A stretch of 64,000 nucleotides of DNA, taken from Azospirillum thermophilum. Its GTDB lineage: Bacteria; Pseudomonadota; Alphaproteobacteria; Azospirillales; Azospirillaceae. Position 1 is the first letter of the stretch, and every line of letters begins with the position of its first letter. The notes below the pieces were generated by a model, which did not search any database, was not told where the DNA came from, and saw only the letters and a list, made by a program, of their open reading frames with translations. The stretch is taken from NCBI RefSeq assembly GCF_003130795.1, contig NZ_CP029356.1, positions 248,001-312,000 on the forward strand, written 5' to 3'. A program made the translations under genes and the position numbers. Shown here piece after piece: positions 62,082-64,000 of this stretch.

Positions 62082-62838
62082 CCGGCACCCGTTGGGAGTC
62101 TGGAAAGGGAACAGCGCCGCCCGCGGGATGGATCGGCCGGCGGCGCGGGTCGCGGGTCGCGGGCCACCGGCCCCGGCGGGCGCGGCGCCGGAGCGCAGGA
62201 CGCCGGCCCGGTCCGATGATTGGAAGCGGGGCGGAGCCTGTCAATTCGACCTTGCAGCGAAGGGTATTCTCTTCCGTAATACTCGACCTAAAGGTCATCT
62301 CTTCTTCGGACGAGGCTCTGCACCCTTCCGTCTACGCACTCCGGCAGGTCGTGACCCTGCGCGCGCCGGCTGCAAGGCGCAAGGGCGCGTTCGCGCCATG
62401 CGGTCGTACGGAATTCCTCCCCGGTTCCGTTCGGGGATCCGCGGATCGCCTAAGGTCGGACCGGGCCCGGCGGACCTCCGCCGGGGCAGCACGGGCGGGG
62501 AGGCCGGACGGGGAGTGTCCGTTACCCCTTCGGCCCGAAATCGCGAGGCATTCCTGCCGCCAACGGCTGATGTCGGGCCGCTTTCCATCCCCGAACGGCG
62601 ATCCCTTCCGGGGATCCCGCCCCTTCCGGTTTCTCTGGAATATTCGAGGTGCTGCACCATTCGATTTCGCAGGGGTATCGCTGCTGTCCCTCCCGGTCCC
62701 TTAAGATCTGTTGCCGTTCGGCTGCTGCAATCCTAATTCGACTTCAACAACATGCGGCTTTGCTTCCCTGCCGATAATAGAAGGCTGTTACAGCGAACAA
62801 AGGCGGTCAGAAGTGTTCAGGCCCGACAGGCATAGCTG
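62082..62838. other. Large divergent intergenic region in the EPS cluster
   Basis: The 757-bp gap between the Wzx gene and the priming transferase has no frame that looks like a real protein on either strand. It holds a short triple repeat CGCGGGT (about 62155-62171), a small palindrome GACC-taaa-GGTC near 62284, and more AT-rich DNA at 62730-62800, likely the promoter of the priming transferase. The length suggests regulation of EPS synthesis. Confidence 0.5.
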
Positions 62839-64000
62839 ATGAGCGACCATCCTCGTGATGATCATGGGATGGCTGGCATTCCCTTCGAACGCATGGGACC
62901 TGCGATGAGCAAACTCGACCCAGAGGTGGTCATCGATATGACCCCGGCCAAGAAAGCGGCTATTCCGCCGCTGGCGCCGGGGTTGCTGCTGGCGCTGTCC
63001 GACGGTTTCGTGCTTGCCCTGGTCGGATGGGTGCTCAGCCACATCCTGGTCCAGGACCCGGCTGACATCGAAGCCGAACTGGGCCAACGGTCACTGGTGA
63101 CCGGCCTGATGCTGGTACCACTCGTTAAGTCTGTTTTTGGAATTTATTCACTCGGCCGCTTCGACTATTTGGAAAGGACCCGGCGGACGTTCCAGGCGGC
63201 GATGCTGTGCTGCGCCGTGCTGGCGGTCCCCTTCATCGTGCTGGACGGGTTCCGGCCCTTCTTCATGGAAGCCCTGTCGGTGGCGCTGATCGGCTTCGCC
63301 GCCACCTATGCCGCCGACCTGATCCTGGTGCACGGGCTGATGGCCAGCGCGCTGCAGTGGCGCACGCCGGTGGTCATCGTCGGGGCGGGGCCCCAGGGCG
63401 CCGCCATCGCCGCCAAGCTGCAGCGCCTGCCCTGGCTCGGCATGCGTCCGGTCGGCTTCTTCGACGACGACGCGGACCTCTGGCAGACGAGGATCGAAGG
63501 CCTGCCCGTCTTCGGCCCGGTCGAGCTGCTCGCCAAGTCGCCCGCCTTCGCCCAGCAGGCGCAGGCCGCCATCGTCGCCGACATCGGCCGTCAGGCGGGC
63601 CGCCAGGGCGTCGAACTGACCTAGCTGGTGCGCGCGCTGCCCTTCAAGCAGGTCTACTGCGTGCTCGGCGAGGGCAATGTCAGCGCCGTCGACGCGACCT
63701 TCCACAATCTGCACGGCTCGCTGGCTCTGCGGGTCAGCGTCCGGCCGCCCACCGGCTACCTGCGCATCCGCCGGGCGCTGGACGTGCTGCTGTCGCTGCT
63801 TCTGCTGGTGATGGTGGCGCCGCTGATGCTGCTGATCGCCGTGCTGATCAAGCTGGACAGCCCGGGTCCCGTGCTGTTCCGCCAGCAGCGCTGGGCCGGC
63901 GGCGCGGCGACCTTCGACCTGCTGAAGTTCCGCTCCATGCACATCAACGCGGAGGAGCACCTGCAGCGGCTGCTGGAGAGCGATCCGAAGCTGCGCGAAG
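62839..64000 (+). pseudogene. EPS priming sugar-phosphate transferase (WbaP/WcaJ-like), interrupted by in-frame TAG; cut by window edge
   Basis: The frame encodes N-terminal membrane helices (about residues 42-160), a nucleotide-binding CoA-like domain (VVIVGAGPQGAAIAAKL, about 175-250), and stops at TAG (63622-63624). The very same frame continues with LVRALPFKQVYC, a membrane helix, and the hallmark DSPGPVLFRQQRWAGG and FDLLKFRSM of bacterial sugar transferases, running off the window. A single GAG-to-TAG change would explain it. The intact enzyme transfers a sugar-phosphate to undecaprenyl phosphate, the first step of EPS synthesis. Either the gene is disabled, the two halves are made separately, or the base is wrong. 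Confidence 0.85.

Noticed and set aside
62017..62736. Plus-strand frame of 239 codons in the EPS intergenic region
   Set aside because: It begins inside the flippase gene on the other strand; the translation is Arg/Pro/Gly-rich without secondary-structure pattern.

Overview
The window is about 64 kb of very GC-rich bacterial chromosome (or chromid), densely packed with genes and with no rRNA, tRNA, CRISPR array or intact insertion sequence that I could recognise. Several families typical of Alphaproteobacteria occur together: DUF2336, the TIGR02302/DUF4175 membrane protein, an Mla-type transport operon with a STAS-fused permease, a FlaF-like protein behind a full CtrA box, and ftsEX next to an MJ0042 zinc-ribbon protein. 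The overall style, together with EPS genes carrying GH10/GH5 enzymes, suggests Rhodospirillales and most likely the Azospirillum group. That assignment is inference from gene content, not from a marker gene.

Layout. 1-0.6 kb: copper homeostasis (copA N-terminus, copZ), each with a CueR-type 19-bp-spacer promoter. 0.7-10 kb: mixed housekeeping genes (racemase family, TRIC channel, ABC solute-binding protein, TPR-glycosyltransferase, endonuclease III, adenine deaminase, LprI-like protein). 10-14 kb: chemoreceptor and DUF2336 protein. 14-17.7 kb: four-gene Mla-like lipid transport operon, divergent from apt. 18.6-21.1 kb: a CocE/NonD hydrolase homologue and a Fic homologue, both without catalytic residues. 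21.3-28.3 kb: hemerythrin, small conserved proteins, UspA, kinase-like fusion, PagL-like barrel, FlaF-DUF2934 protein, DMT transporter, YjdM. 28.6-36 kb: TIGR02302 protein, flippase, zinc-ribbon protein, ftsE-ftsX-ydcF. 36-45 kb: leaderless subtilase with a carbohydrate-binding module, pentapeptide protein, hybrid histidine kinase, glgX. 45-51 kb: RepL-like regulator pair, frameshifted gpmA, multidomain peptidoglycan hydrolase, SUV3-like helicase. 51.3-64 kb: an exopolysaccharide region (WecG/TagA transferase, BY-kinase/chain-length regulator, GH10 glycanase, methyltransferase, modular GH5 enzyme, acetyltransferase, Wzx flippase, and a priming sugar transferase interrupted by an in-frame TAG).

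Most notable points: (i) the subtilase at 36.2 kb and the GH5 enzyme at 57.2 kb share nearly the same carbohydrate-binding module and similar Ala/His-rich tails ending in an LLH motif, and both lack signal peptides, so they look like substrates of a common, probably type I-like, export route; (ii) the GH5 catalytic domain is inserted into a Calx-beta domain; (iii) neighbouring CocE and Fic homologues have both lost their catalytic motifs; (iv) an inverted-repeat element of about 115-125 bp occurs twice, in opposite orientation; (v) gpmA and the EPS priming transferase each carry one disabling change, which could be real mutations or base-call errors.
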